A DNA stretch of 64,000 nt from assembly GCA_015178975.1 (NCBI GenBank), contig WHVD01000139.1, forward strand, positions 1-64,000, read 5' to 3'. Below are positions 32,480 through 43,584 of the stretch, piece by piece (positions within the stretch are counted from its first letter, which is position 1; each line of letters opens with the position of its first letter). The notes under the pieces were generated by a model, which was not told the origin of the DNA, searched no databases, and saw nothing but the letters and a program-made list of their open reading frames with translations. The position numbers and the translations under genes are program-made. This DNA comes from Hysterangium stoloniferum. Its lineage: Eukaryota; Basidiomycota; Agaricomycetes; Hysterangiales; Hysterangiaceae.

Positions 32480-33074
32480 TGTGAGAGGTATGGTGAAATA
32501 CACTCAGGAAATATAGTTGGATGAGCTCTTACTATATTTCCTTTATTATTTCTATTTTCTCTCTTTTATTATATCTATAATTAGTTCGACGACCTATGTA
32601 TGTGGTATATCGACTCTTGTGGGCGCACACATGCCAGACTTATGTATTCTAGCGCCCGTAGTTTAGAACTCAGACACTTTTTACACCGCAACCACGACTT
32701 ACCCAGACACCCATTAGTGTCCTGTAAGTTGTGATTGGTGTATCATCTCGACCGTCACAGACGGGCTTTAGCTATCTACTCTATCAGAGTTTCGAACTGT
32801 ACCAGTCGAAACTCAATCCTCATCGCTACTCACGTGGACCACATCCACGCTATTCTATTATTCGACTCTCTAGTACTTTACTTTACCCTCGAGCAGTCGT
32901 TCAGAATCGCACTAGACAGTCAATTCTACTTATTCGTTTTAGCTCTCTACCTTATTCTAGATAGCTACTTCCTTCTACCATATTGAACTGAGTAGTCAAT
33001 ACATCTTGGTGTCGTACCTAAATGGTCGATATTCTTCGTATATAGAATGGTTAGAACTTCCACCACTCTTCACA
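32480..33074 (+). repeat. LTR, family B
   Basis: TGTGAGAGG..CTCTTCACA. Left flank GGAGG (in gag) and right flank CTAAG (in a reverse transcriptase piece) do not match, so this LTR joins two unrelated fragments. Confidence 0.9.
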
Positions 33075-33292
33075 CTAAGGTTTCTGAACTGCAACGGTTC
33101 CTTGGGATGGTCCTTTACTTTTCGGCGTATATACCATTCTATTCATGGATGGTGTCCCCTTTATTCTCGCTCCTAAAGAAGGGAACACCCTGGACGTGGA
33201 CCACTGACCATGTCAGGGCTTATGAGGATGTTAAAGCCGCACGTGCTGGGACATCCAGTTAGTGGGATGCCCTATTGGCTGTATATGGATGC
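33075..33292 (+). pseudogene. Ty3 reverse transcriptase/RNase H junction fragment
   Basis: About 70 codons with LQRFLGMVLYFSAYIPFYSW and WTTDHVRAYEDVK, typical of the end of RT and the tether before RNase H in Agaricomycete Ty3 elements. A broken remnant cut off by an LTR A2 fragment. Confidence 0.75.
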
Positions 33293-33875
33293 TTACTATT
33301 ATTAAGTATTGACTGTCCAGTACAATACCGTAGATTACTAGACTAATAGTACTAGTAGAGAGTCGCACTACACGTCACAAGAACAACTGTACAGTTGCTC
33401 GTGATGACAAGGACAGAAGAAAAGAAGAGTTGACCCTTACAGTACAACTTGTAGCTAGAAGTAAGAGAGATATTCAGTGAAAGACTGAATATCTAGGGTA
33501 GAGATATAGCAGCGTGAGTCAACTATAGTGTCAATGAGCGCGAAGACTTGGGAGTAGGACTCGACCTTCGCGGTTCGAGTCCAAAGACTATTAGTATGCA
33601 AGAGAACACTACCTTATAGGTAGCTGAGATATTACCCTGGACACCTCTCGCTGTTCGACATCAGGTCGTTACGAGGTGGTGTCTGCTGGGTAAAAAGGTG
33701 TCTGTCATTTGGCGCCGAGAGCGCCCATAGATATACACAAGACTTTGAACTAAAAAATATGGGTATGCTCGAAAGATATAGAGAGTTAAAGAAATGAAAT
33801 GAAAACTAGATAATAAAGTACTATAATATTTATATTATTCCACAGTCCAATCATGATATATGCATACTCTTCACA
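33293..33875 (-). repeat. Partial LTR, family A2
   Basis: Matches A2 in reverse complement and ends ATACTCTTCACA at 33875. Its left end is incomplete. Directly followed by a second A2 LTR in the same orientation. Confidence 0.85.
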
Positions 33876-34501
33876 GATTCTGACCGCTCGATGTACGAAG
33901 AATAGTATTTATTCAACTACTATTATTAAGTATTGACTGTCCAGTACAATACAGTAGATGACTAGACTGATAGTACTAGTAGAGAGACACACTACACATC
34001 ACAAGAGCAACTGTACAGTTGCTTGTGACGACGAGGACAGGAGAAAAGAAGAGTTGACCTTTACAGTACAACTTGTAGCTAGAAGTAAGAAAGATAGTCA
34101 GCGAAAGACTGAATATCAGAGGTAGAGATATAGCAGCACAAATCGACTATAGTGTCGATGAGCGCAAAGACTTGAGAGTGGGACTCGACCTTCACGGTTC
34201 GAGTCCAAAGATTATTAGTATGCAAGAAGTCACTACCTTTATAGGTAGCTGAGACATTACCCTTGACACCTCTCACTATTCAACATCGGGGTCATTACAA
34301 GGTGGTGTCTGCTGGGTAAAAAAGTGTCTGTCATTTGGCGCCGAGAGTGCCCATAGGTATACACAAGACTTCAAACTAAGAAATACGGGTATGCTCGAAA
34401 GATATAGAGAGTTAAAGAAAAGAAACGAAAACTAGATAATAAAGTACTATAATATGTATATTATTCCACAGTCCAATCATGATATATGCATACCCTTCAC
34501 A
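33876..34501 (-). repeat. LTR, family A2, tandem second copy
   Basis: Begins GATTCTGACCGCTCG and ends TACCCTTCACA at 34501, in the same orientation as the preceding copy. The head-to-tail pair without intervening sequence suggests unequal exchange between LTRs. Confidence 0.85.
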
Positions 34502-34882
34502 ATCCTGAACAACTTACAACTGAATCCACCATCATTATCTAGCTTCACACTGAATAGTCAAAGCTCAAACTACCATCAGTTTCGACTTGCACTTCATAGC
34601 ACTCACATTAGACTCTTTCACTTTCAACTCATTACTTAGTTGACTCACTTCTTGGAATTGTACTGCAAGGTTGATTCTATTCCTTTAGTCGACTTAGCTA
34701 TCTTACAAGTGCTAAGTTGACCAGAACCATCTTATTTCATATACATATTGTACTTGATAGTCAATATATTGTCATGTCATACCTAAATGGTCTATATTCT
34801 TCGTATATAGAATGGTTAGAACTTCCACAACTCTTCACACCCCTTGTAGCTTAGATCTTAACAAGGGGTCTGAAAATGGTAG
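34502..34882. other. Decayed repeat sequence
   Basis: No gene seen. From about 34,740 to 34,838 the sequence resembles the 3' end of a B-like LTR (GTCAATATATTG, CTTCGTATATAGAATGGTTAG, CTCTTCACA). The rest is unassigned A/T-rich sequence. Confidence 0.5.
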
Positions 34883-35512
34883 TGTGAGAGGTATGGTGAA
34901 ATACACTCAGGAAATATAGTCGGATGAGCTCTTACTATATTTCCTTTATTATTTCTATTTTCTCTCTTTTATTATATCTATAATTAGTTCGACGACCTAT
35001 GTATGCGGTACATCGACTCTTGTGGGCGCACACATGCCAGACTTATGTATTCTAGTGCCCGTAGTTTAGAACTCAGACACTTTTTACACCGCAACCACGA
35101 CTTACCCAGACACCCATTAGTGTCCTGTAAGTTGTGATTGGTGTATCGTCTCAACCATCACAGACGGGCTTTAGCTATCTACTCTATCAGAGTTTCGAAC
35201 TATACCAGTCGAAACTCAATCCTCATTGCTACTCGCGTGGACCACATCCATGCTATTCTATTATTCGACTCTCTAGTACTCTACTTTACTCTCGAGCAGT
35301 CATTCAGAATCGCACTAGATAGTCGATTCTACTTATTCGTTTTAGCTCTCTACCTTATTCTAGATAGCTACTTCCTTCTACCGTATTGAACTGAGTAGTC
35401 AATACGTGTTCGTTCTGTATTAGACTTCGACAGTCAATACATCTTGGTGTCGTACCTAAACGGTCGATATTCTTCGTATATAGAACGGTTAGAACTTCCA
35501 CCACTCTTCACA
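34883..35512 (+). repeat. Solo LTR, family B (TSD GGTAG), intact
   Basis: 630 bp with GGTAG at 34878-34882 and 35513-35517. The best reference copy of family B; hairpins at 35190-35217, 35306-35330 and 35383-35405. Confidence 0.94.
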
Positions 35513-35517
35513 GGTAG

Positions 35518-35737
35518 GATCCTAACACTTTTGTCTTCAGACTTTAGACCTTAACATTCACTCACTAAAAACAGTATTGTACTTATGTAGATGGTCAATA
35601 CATCTTTTATTATACTTGAGAGTCAATATTCTTTGTACACAGAGTGGTAATTCACACAACTCTTCACATTAACACACTTTAACAAAAACAAAATTCATTT
35701 CTTAACATTCATCTCCTTGAAAGGCATTCACACCACA
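35518..35737. other. Old LTR-like end and unassigned sequence
   Basis: The part up to about 35,669 ends ACTCTTCACA and has GGTCAATACATC and GAGTCAATATTC words like the LTRs upstream, so it is probably a very old LTR end. No gene seen. Confidence 0.4.
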
Positions 35738-36113
35738 CACTAGAGGCACCCCAAGGTTTTTGGAGTTTGATAACCATCTGAAAATCTTAATATTTGGCCA
35801 AATTTTCTAAGAATTCTTTGAACTGATAAATTGTTTGAAAATTTTAAGTTTTAGAATGATTTTCCAAAATGGAAAATCATGTGTGAAAATCTAAATAATT
35901 TGTATCAAAAAACTCTGACTAATGATGTTTCCTTAGATTTCCTGATACAAATATTTAAAGTTTTCAGATATGATTTTCCACTTTGGAAAATCCTATTAAA
36001 ACTTAATATTTTCAAACAATTTATCAGTTCAAAGAATACTTAGAAAATTTGGTCAAATAGTAGGATTTTTTGGAAGGTTTTCCAACTCCAAAAATCTTGG
36101 AGTGTCTCCAGTG
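35738..36113. mobile_element. CACTA-like MITE, 376 bp, nearly all inverted repeat
   Basis: The left end CACTAGAGGCACCCCAAG pairs with the right end, whose complement reads CACTGGAGACACTCCAAG. The arms stay complementary for about 150-160 bp each, with roughly 10-15 percent mismatch by eye. ACA flanks both sides (35735-35737 and 36114-36116), which fits the 3-bp duplication and CACTA/CACTG ends of the CMC/EnSpm group. There is no ORF, so it is non-autonomous. Confidence 0.8.
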
Positions 36114-36276
36114 ACAGAAGTTCCAAGCTTTAAGTGCTTACATAACATAGACAAATTAACCAGATCACATCACCGATACAAATCCAAAGACAATCATAAG
36201 TTTTGTTCATATACACGTTTCCAAGTTTCCAAAATCTGAAAGTAAGAAATCAAAACCCAACTTATGCACTCTCGTC

Positions 36277-39200
36277 TCAGGCTGCACCAAGTAAGCTGTT
36301 TAAAGCTGCCTGTACATCATACCCATGCGTTTCCAAGGCAGCTATGCTCTGTGTTCGAGAGAAACCCATCGCAGCCAATTGCTTGACCGGCTCAGCATCA
36401 TCTTCTACAGCGGGGGTTACAGCTCCGGGTACTGTGGATTCTGATACAGGAGCCAGGAAATGAGACGTATCAGAAGGTATTTGTTGAGTATGGGACTGTC
36501 CTCGTCTGTCTTCTTTATCCTTTGACTTTTCCTCTTTATCCTTCGACTTGTCTTTTCGTCCGAAGGGGAAACGAAGCTGTAGTATTTTAGATCAATTTAT
36601 TGCACGCTGTGGCTTGTCATTTCACTCACGCTGAGTTTATGTTTCGAAGATTCTGGCTTATTGTCAGAAGTCCCTTTGGAGTTACCTCGTAGTCGCGGAG
36701 ACGAAACACGAGGTGGGGGAGAAGCGGTCCTTGAAGTCCCAATCGTCACGAGCGGTTGTTGCGACGACAGAGGACGTATGGGTGATGATGCAGGCTGTTC
36801 GACTGGGGATGTGGGCTGCGGAGAAGTTGTGCGATCTACCTGTGGTTCCGCTTGTATGACTGGGAAAGGGTTTATATTCATGTTTGAAGCAGGGGGTATA
36901 TGAACAGTGTTGAAGGTGCCAGAGGTCACATCTTTTTCGATTTGTTGCAAGCCCGTGGGAGCGTTCCAATCCGATCCAAAGCCATCGTCAAATGTAACAG
37001 TAAGTTTACCATTCGAGTGGTCCGCGAACTTCCTTTCATCAGTTGGATGAGCAGGTGAGAATCCCACACCTTCATTCGATATAGTGGGGCCTATTGATTG
37101 GTTCACGTCTTTCGTAAGAGAGGCCCCAATATGCGAGAAGGGAGTAGAGGGAGCTATTGTGTTAGGATCTGTCTCTGCTGAATGGATATTGCCCATAGGT
37201 TCTACACTTTGATCAGACACACCTACGGCGGAAGCAAAATCAAAATTATCGTCAAATGCAGAGCCGAACTTAAAAGTTGATGCAGCATCGAGTGCACTGT
37301 TAGGGAATTTCCCAAATGCTTCATCGAAATCGGATATAGTAGAAGCATTAGTCAGCAAAGCTGGGGGCTCAAGGACTGTTTCAATGATGGGAGGTGGCGT
37401 GCCATTTGCTAGTGGCTCAAGCGGGGTGGAAAAGTTAGAAGGACCAAAATGGTCCACTATCCCGGTGCTCGAATGGGAGCTGGGTGTACGCATTACGAAT
37501 GTGCCACCAGGCGACCGATTCCTATTAGGTGACGATTTCCTGGAGACAGGTGGTGACTTTTTGGTAGGTGTGGGGGCGCTTGGAGAAACCAGTGTATCAC
37601 TGGTGATGGCCACTGGCGAATGAGGCCGCTGTGAAGGATCCAGATAATCCTCAGAGGGCTTGTTATGGGTATCACGGAAAGGAGGGTTCATTTTATTCGA
37701 GTAGGGTAGCCTTCCTCCTAGAGGTTCGTCATCGCTATCACTCGTATCGGACTCAATCGTCTCTAATTCCTGTAGGGGGCTGAATAGTACATCACTTTTA
37801 CCCAACCCATCATCCACTGCAGTCGACGCTGCCGTTTTTGATGCTTCAACACGGAGTTCGTCTGTTTCGGAGTTTAGCGGATTCGCTGTGGTAGGTGGCG
37901 TTAAGAAAAGCGCCTCATCGTCCGAATGCGACGTACCAGCCATTGATAAGGTACTGTCGTGAAGGGGATCTGTAATTGCCTGCGAGTTCACGTTTGATTC
38001 AACAGTGGGCAATAGAGGAAATTCAGGGAGTATCGACGGCGTTGTATCACTATTCGAAGGTGATAAAGCGTGAAAAACCCGAGTAGAATCAGAATTTACT
38101 GCCGCTAGGGCTAAGCGTTCGAATGGATTGGTACTTTGCCGAGAAACTGGACGAGGGGTGGTGGATTGAGGCGTAGCTGGAAGAGGGACTGTAGCTGCCA
38201 ATAAGGGTTGGACAGGGCTAACTGCGCGGTCTGTAGACGCAATTTCAATGCTACTATCAGCAATGGAGGCAGCAGCAGAAACGGTGCTAGGGGGTTCAGC
38301 AACTTGTGTGTCGACTGCAGCCTTTTCAGTCTGCACGATCTCAAGTTCGCTTTGCGCAACATCTCGTTCCTTGCTGGTCTTTAGATTTTCAATCTCGGCA
38401 GTGGCCAATTGCTTCTTCGCAATCGCGAGAAGTCCCTTCTGTTGTCTGGCATCTTTTCTGAGCTTTTCCATTTGGGCCTTGAGCTGATCGGTTTGACTAA
38501 TAGTCTCCTTCATCCTCCGCTGTAGATCTCTGATCTCCTCCTTGGCTTTAAGAACGGAGCGCTCTACTTCCGCTTTTTCGACCTTGACAGCGCTGAGATC
38601 GCTTTCAGCTCTAATAAGTTCCTCTCTTGTCTCCCGAATATCGGCCCTTTGGGCTGCTGACCGCTCACGTAAACTGTTCAAAAGTTGTGACTCGGTTTCA
38701 TATGAAGCTCGGGCTAATGCAAGTTGTGTTTGCAGCTGTGAAAGTTGCATGTCTTGTTCCAACGTTGTTTGTTCGACCGAAGCCCTCTCATTCTTAGTAG
38801 ACTCCAGCGACCGGTTAGTCGAAGAGAGTTGATTTTGCACATTGCCGATTTCAACCGAAGTGTCCGGAAGGACATTGTTTCTGGTATCGTCGTCGTCGCC
38901 TAAAAGATCTTTGCCTACAACTAGCAAAATGCATATTCAGGTTTTAATCAAAAAAGCCAATTGTGAAGTGAAAAGAAGGACGGACTAGGATTTGAAAATG
39001 TCGACTGCAGCGTTTGGTGCTGCGTAGATGTCCTTTGGACTGGTGACATGAAACCGTTCTGCCCCGTAGCCTGGGGAGATAGTGATGATTGGGCCAAATT
39101 AGGAGGAGATTGCGAAGGTGAAGCGGGAGGAGATTCACCAAGAAGAAGGTCTACCTGCTTATTAGCAGCAGTAGCTGGCGGATGAGATTGTCTTGAAGGG

Positions 39201-40625
39201 GGGACTAAGGTTTGAGGTAATATCGACGGAATATCACCCCCAGCTATCCTCAGATTAATGAGATACATGGCTATTGCGAATCCATCACGCGTCAGATGAC
39301 CGTCATTATCCAGATCAGCAAGGTCCCTTTGCGCTGTTTCAACATAGAACGTCTCATAAACATCCGCCCTTCACTCACCATATCTGTGCTAATTCATCTC
39401 CAGGCAAATTTGAAGTTAACATGAACGGGACAGCGACATCGCCCTCAATAAAACCCCGACGTTGAATGTCTAACCCATCGAACATAGTATCAGACGAAGA
39501 TTTCTCTTCAGCAGAGATGGCCCATGATTGGCTGGATTGTATATTCTTAACCATAGGATTGGGAGAAGCCGTCGTTGATGTGGGCAAGGCTATCAAACCG
39601 GACGCTGGCAGCGTATATGGACCAATGGTTTGAGTCTTTATGGCGTTGGCGCCTAACTTAGTCATTCCAGAGGTAGTATTCTGCAGATTTGACTGAAATG
39701 CGCTGTGCAACGGGGAGCCCAATCCAGAACTACCTCCAGTGGTATGGCTACTTATTCCGGCACTATGGTCCGTTATCTGGTCGTATACCCATTTCGGGAG
39801 AACGGCGGGAAGGGTAAAAGAAGGTGACGACATACACGCCTGTATAAGATACATTCCAACAGTAAAGTCAGAACTATCAAGCGCTCCTCGCGCATTGCTA
39901 TCAGCCAACATCCTAAGAGATCAGAAAGGAGAGTTATTTCCGAGACAAAAGGAGATCGATACATCAAATAACCACTAACCATATATGTGATAGTTTATCG
40001 TAAGAAAGCTTTGATTTCACGAAAACATCTCTAGCCTTTTCACCTTGAGTGCCACGTAAATATGGTCGTATAATAGTATCTAGATTGAAATTTACACGCA
40101 CCACTTAGTAAGCCATTAACAGGGCCGCACCCAATAAATAACTTTAAGAATTTTGTCTTGTCTTGTTGACTGAGCGGAGGGAATGTGGTTGTAGAAGGCG
40201 AAGGGGAGGGCTGAGAAACTGGATTTAACGAAGGCGGAGGCCTAGCAGCAAGAGGCGGAGCGAAGCCTTCGATAGACGCAAGAGGTCCAGCTACAACGAT
40301 AACGATAAACGATGAGGCAAAATGTTGAATGAACGCCAGTATACGACTTACGTGTATCTACCAACACTTCCTTTACGGTTTCGCCTTGCTGAGCATAACC
40401 GATCAACCTCAAAGCTATGCTGAGACCTTTTCTGGTAAGAAAGCCATTATTATCCTTGTCTGCAATGGCCCATATTTCACCAAGTACAGTATGAGATAAG
40501 TTCGCGCCAGAAAGAATGTTTACTGCCGCATCACCAGTGATAATACCGAGCTTTTGAGGGTCTGCAGCAGCGAATATCAGAGAAGTAAGAGCTATCTCGG
40601 CCGGTGTTGGGTTAAAGGAGGCCAT
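36277..40625 (-). CDS. EDE1: EDE1-like EH-domain endocytic scaffold, 1342 aa
   Basis: Early scaffold of clathrin-mediated endocytosis at the plasma membrane (Eps15/Ede1 family). Seven exons fit: 40352-40625, 40102-40290, 39980-40079, 39379-39912, 38986-39326, 36630-38920, 36277-36576; they sum to 4029 bases. Three EH domains are visible: EH1 (residues about 8-90, IWAIADKDNNGFL), EH2 (about 145-220, IWMLADSNARGAL) and EH3 (about 320-400, joined across an intron as AQIWDLADLDNDGHL). A Gln/Lys/Glu-rich coiled coil follows (about 500-670), then a long Ser/Thr/Pro-rich region. A UBA domain ends the protein (MGFSRTQSIAALETHGYDV). EH domains bind NPF motifs and UBA binds ubiquitin. The exon 2/exon 3 intron (40080-40101) appears to be only 22 nt. 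Confidence 0.9.
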
Positions 40626-41086
40626 GTCTAACTAGGAAGTGAAGCCAGCCGCGGTTCACAATGAAATGAAGGTCGAAGTCTTGCAATAAGTTATGGATTG
40701 TGCTGGCAAAGCATTCGACCCAAACCACTGGTCTGGCGCGCCCAACCGATGGGCGTCTATTACCTAGGGCATCCACACTTAACTTCACATCTGAAAGTAA
40801 AAGCAAAATTATGACTAGAAAGAATCAATGTGTATAAGCAAGACTAGTATCTCAGTATAACAGACTGAGGTGAAGTTGAGTACTATCTACGGTCGAACAA
40901 TGCGGCAGTGAGAACAATACACAGCAGAAGGATGTACATATAGCTTAGTGAACTCAGAGAATTGAATACAGAATTGGTGGCTAGAGTAATATAAGTATTA
41001 CTTGCCTAAGCCGCGACGGAGAGGAGAATCCACAACCATCCTGATCACAAGGGTAGATTCTCGTAGATGGTATATATGGCTAAGGG
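40626..41086. other. Intergenic, upstream of EDE1
   Basis: 461 bp between the EDE1 start and the stop of the RAD57-like gene; it should hold the EDE1 promoter. I see no gene, repeat or clear TATA box. Confidence 0.5.
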
Positions 41087-42120
41087 CTAATACAAGTATT
41101 TCCTACCAACAGACATAACACCAGATGGTGAAACAATAAAATCAATGGAACATGGTGCTGCGACATTAGAGAAGATAACAGAACATCGACGGACAAGTGT
41201 CGCCTCATCTATTTTTGAAGACGCCAACCGGTTATCTTTACTGTACTTTAAGTGTCCATTCCCTTCGGTATTTGGCTCTAATATATATCGTCGTCGTCCT
41301 GTGCGTGTCAGCAGCACTCGCAGTCCGATCTGGTTAGCCCAGACCAATCCTAAGGCTGCCTCAGTCGAATCCTCGTTCGGTGTATTGGAAGCCCTAGAAA
41401 ACCAGCGAGCCTGGTCCGCATACAGCACTCTATCAGTGTCATCATCGCCAAAGCGAACAGATGCGTCAAGTCGCTCAAATACTGGGTTGACTTCATTGAT
41501 CACCAGAATGGCCAGATGATAAGTGCTGGCTAAACTGTGAATTATGGATGCCATTTCGCCAAGTTCTTGAGACCTTTCGAATAGCGTCTTTGACGTAGTT
41601 TTGACGTCTGGGCGAAATAGTGCACCCAAAGAGTCCAGCACCAAAAGCCGTAAGGGTAGGCCAGATGCAGGTTTTGAAAGATTTTCGACCATAATCGGCA
41701 CCCCATGTTTGAGAACATGCCGCAACTCAGGAACAGACGATATAGACCGTGTGTGTATATGAGAAATATCAGAGTCTTGACATTTCATCAAGTCGTGTTT
41801 CTGGCTGATTTCAAGCAAGCGAGTAGTCGGAAGATTGCCGTTGATGGTTAAATAGCAAGTGGAGCCTGAGACACCACCAGTCGTGCGAGAAAGTTGAGTC
41901 AAAAGCGAAACCTGAAGTGCGAGTTGTGTCTTCCCGGAAGCACTGAGTATTCAAGTTGATAAGGAGGGCAATCAATAGTCTATGTAGAATGTGCGAACCT
42001 TTCTCCAACGAGTTCCGTTACTACACCACACATAATGCCACCTCCAAATATTTCATCGATATAAGAGTCACCCGTGGTTATAAAGTCTGGTGATGTTTTG
42101 GCTACCGTATCAAATGTCAT
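41087..42120 (-). CDS. Rad51-paralogue (RAD57/XRCC3-like) recombination protein, 325 aa
   Basis: RecA/Rad51-fold ATPase that helps load Rad51 on single-stranded DNA in homologous recombination. Two exons: 41999-42120 and 41087-41942, with a 56-nt intron that splits the Walker A motif. Joined, it reads GESASGKTQ (about residue 38-46). Walker B is [13 protein letters not shown] (about 128). A C-terminal [18 protein letters not shown] block is typical of XRCC3 and Rad57. It starts MTFDTVAKT; the N-terminal helix-hairpin-helix part of longer Rad51 relatives is missing, so an upstream exon is possible, but the next gene starts only 111 bp away. The choice between Rad57 and XRCC3 is left open. Confidence 0.8.
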
Positions 42121-42231
42121 GAAATGGGAGAGACAGTCATATATTTGGTGACAGACCTTACACAGTCACACTCCGACGCGTCACCACAGGCAAACGCGTC
42201 TCCGCTACCACTTTTCATCTTAATTCTTACC
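42121..42231. promoter_or_regulatory. Shared divergent promoter, 111 bp
   Basis: The RAD57-like gene and PRE2 start on either side of this 111-bp gap, which must hold both core promoters and 5' leaders. No TATA box is evident. A proteasome-type upstream motif (GGTGGCAAA) was not found. Confidence 0.5.
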
Positions 42232-43416
42232 ATGAACACTCTCGTATCTCGATTTGCGTCATCGGGCTCAGCCATTGAGCTGAAAGGGAAGGACGACTTT
42301 GAAGATGAAAATATGCCAGAGTCATTATGGGGCTCTTCTGCAGGTTTCGGTAACCTCAGTGCAATTGGAGCCGTTAGCTTCAACATACCCGCCGTACCAG
42401 ACGTATGTTTTGTTTGTCTCGGTCGTCTCGGAGGCTTGCCACATCTAACCCCCGTTAAATTTAAGCCAACATCCTTCCTCAGGTTACACACTGATGACCG
42501 TGCCGACCCGTCCTGCAGGATAAAGATCCAACATGGCACAACTACACTTGCCTTCCGTTTTAAAGGAGGTGTCATTGTATCTGTAGATTCGCGAGCTACT
42601 GCAGGAAGCTACATCGGTATTTAATGTAACACGGTGAATAAACAATAGCTAACGCATCTCAGCCTCCGGCACCGTCAAGAAGGTCATCGAGATCAATAAA
42701 TTTTTGTTGGGAACTATGGCTGGTGGTGCTGGTATGTTCTTTCCTCACTACAGTCTACATATACTGATATTATGTCAGCCGATTGTCAATACTGGGAAAC
42801 ATATCTGGGTATTCAATGCAGACTCTACGAGTTACGTAATCGGGAGAAGATATCGGTAGCGGCTGCGAGTAAATATCTGAGCAACCTGGTCTATAGTTAC
42901 AAGGGTATGGGATTAAGTATGGGTACAATGATTTGCGGGTGGGACAAGACGGTTCGAACCCACCAATGTAATCCCTATGAACTTACTTATACTTTGCCGT
43001 AGGGCCCAGCTATCTTTTATGTTGACTCTGATGGCACTCGGTTGAAAGGTGATGTTTTCAGTGTTGGATCGGGAAGCACATTTGCGTACGGCGTTCTGGA
43101 CCAGGGATATCATTGGGACCTGACAGATGAAGAGGCGCAAGAGCTTGGCAGACGCAGCATCTACGCCGCTGGCCATCGAGATGCATTTTCTGGAAATACT
43201 TGCAATTTATATCACGTAAAGGAAGATGGGTGGAAATTTATTGGTGAGCTTCCTCTCCTTTCTGTAACATTTTGTGCATCTTATGTTTCTTTTTCTCTAG
43301 GGAACTACGATATTACGAAAATGCACTACGAAGGGTCTGGTTCCGGCGGTTATGGATACGACCAAAGAACTCTTGGCTTGAGTTCTGCAAATGCGCAAAT
43401 TCCTGTAACAGCCTAG
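42232..43416 (+). CDS. PRE2: Proteasome subunit beta type-5 (chymotrypsin-like), 306 aa
   Basis: Catalytic beta5 subunit of the 20S proteasome core. Six exons: 42232-42402, 42466-42616, 42663-42731, 42779-42951, 43003-43243, 43301-43416 (921 bases). The propeptide of 81 residues ends in HG. The mature protein starts with the nucleophile Thr ([10 protein letters not shown], residue 82). Asp17 (SVDSRA) and Lys33 (TVKKV) of the mature numbering are in place. The C-terminal part has [24 protein letters not shown] and [10 protein letters not shown]. The first intron is 63 nt with no stop, so it could be mistaken for coding; the branch-like CTAAC and the homologous joint [13 protein letters not shown] argue for splicing. 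Divergent from the RAD57-like gene. Confidence 0.95.
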
Positions 43417-43584
43417 ATGATATGTAACTATGCAGCTCAGAGTTAGGAGTAGTCCCGTGATATTTGTATATCTGCAACTCGTTCTCATAAGTGAACAGCA
43501 AGCCAAACATCGAGGCCATCATCCAACCATTCCCGGAAAGAATAACAGCAATTTTGTTTGACGTAGGAGACAGCCAAGTAAGAT

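Noticed and set aside
10209-35389. Repeated frames beginning MVYRLDRH or MIGVSSQPSQ
   Set aside because: Translations of LTR B; no coding signal beyond the repeat.
1-36120. CRISPR-like arrays or regular short repeats
   Set aside because: The genome is eukaryotic and the repeats are LTRs and internal hairpins, with no repeat-spacer pattern.
40612-40806. Small minus-strand frame upstream of EDE1
   Set aside because: It overlaps the EDE1 start region in another frame and has no recognisable homology or codon signal.
42124-42624. 166-codon frame starting upstream of PRE2
   Set aside because: Its first 36 codons are the PRE2 leader and it reads through a 63-nt intron; the start at 42232 fits the proteasome beta5 family.
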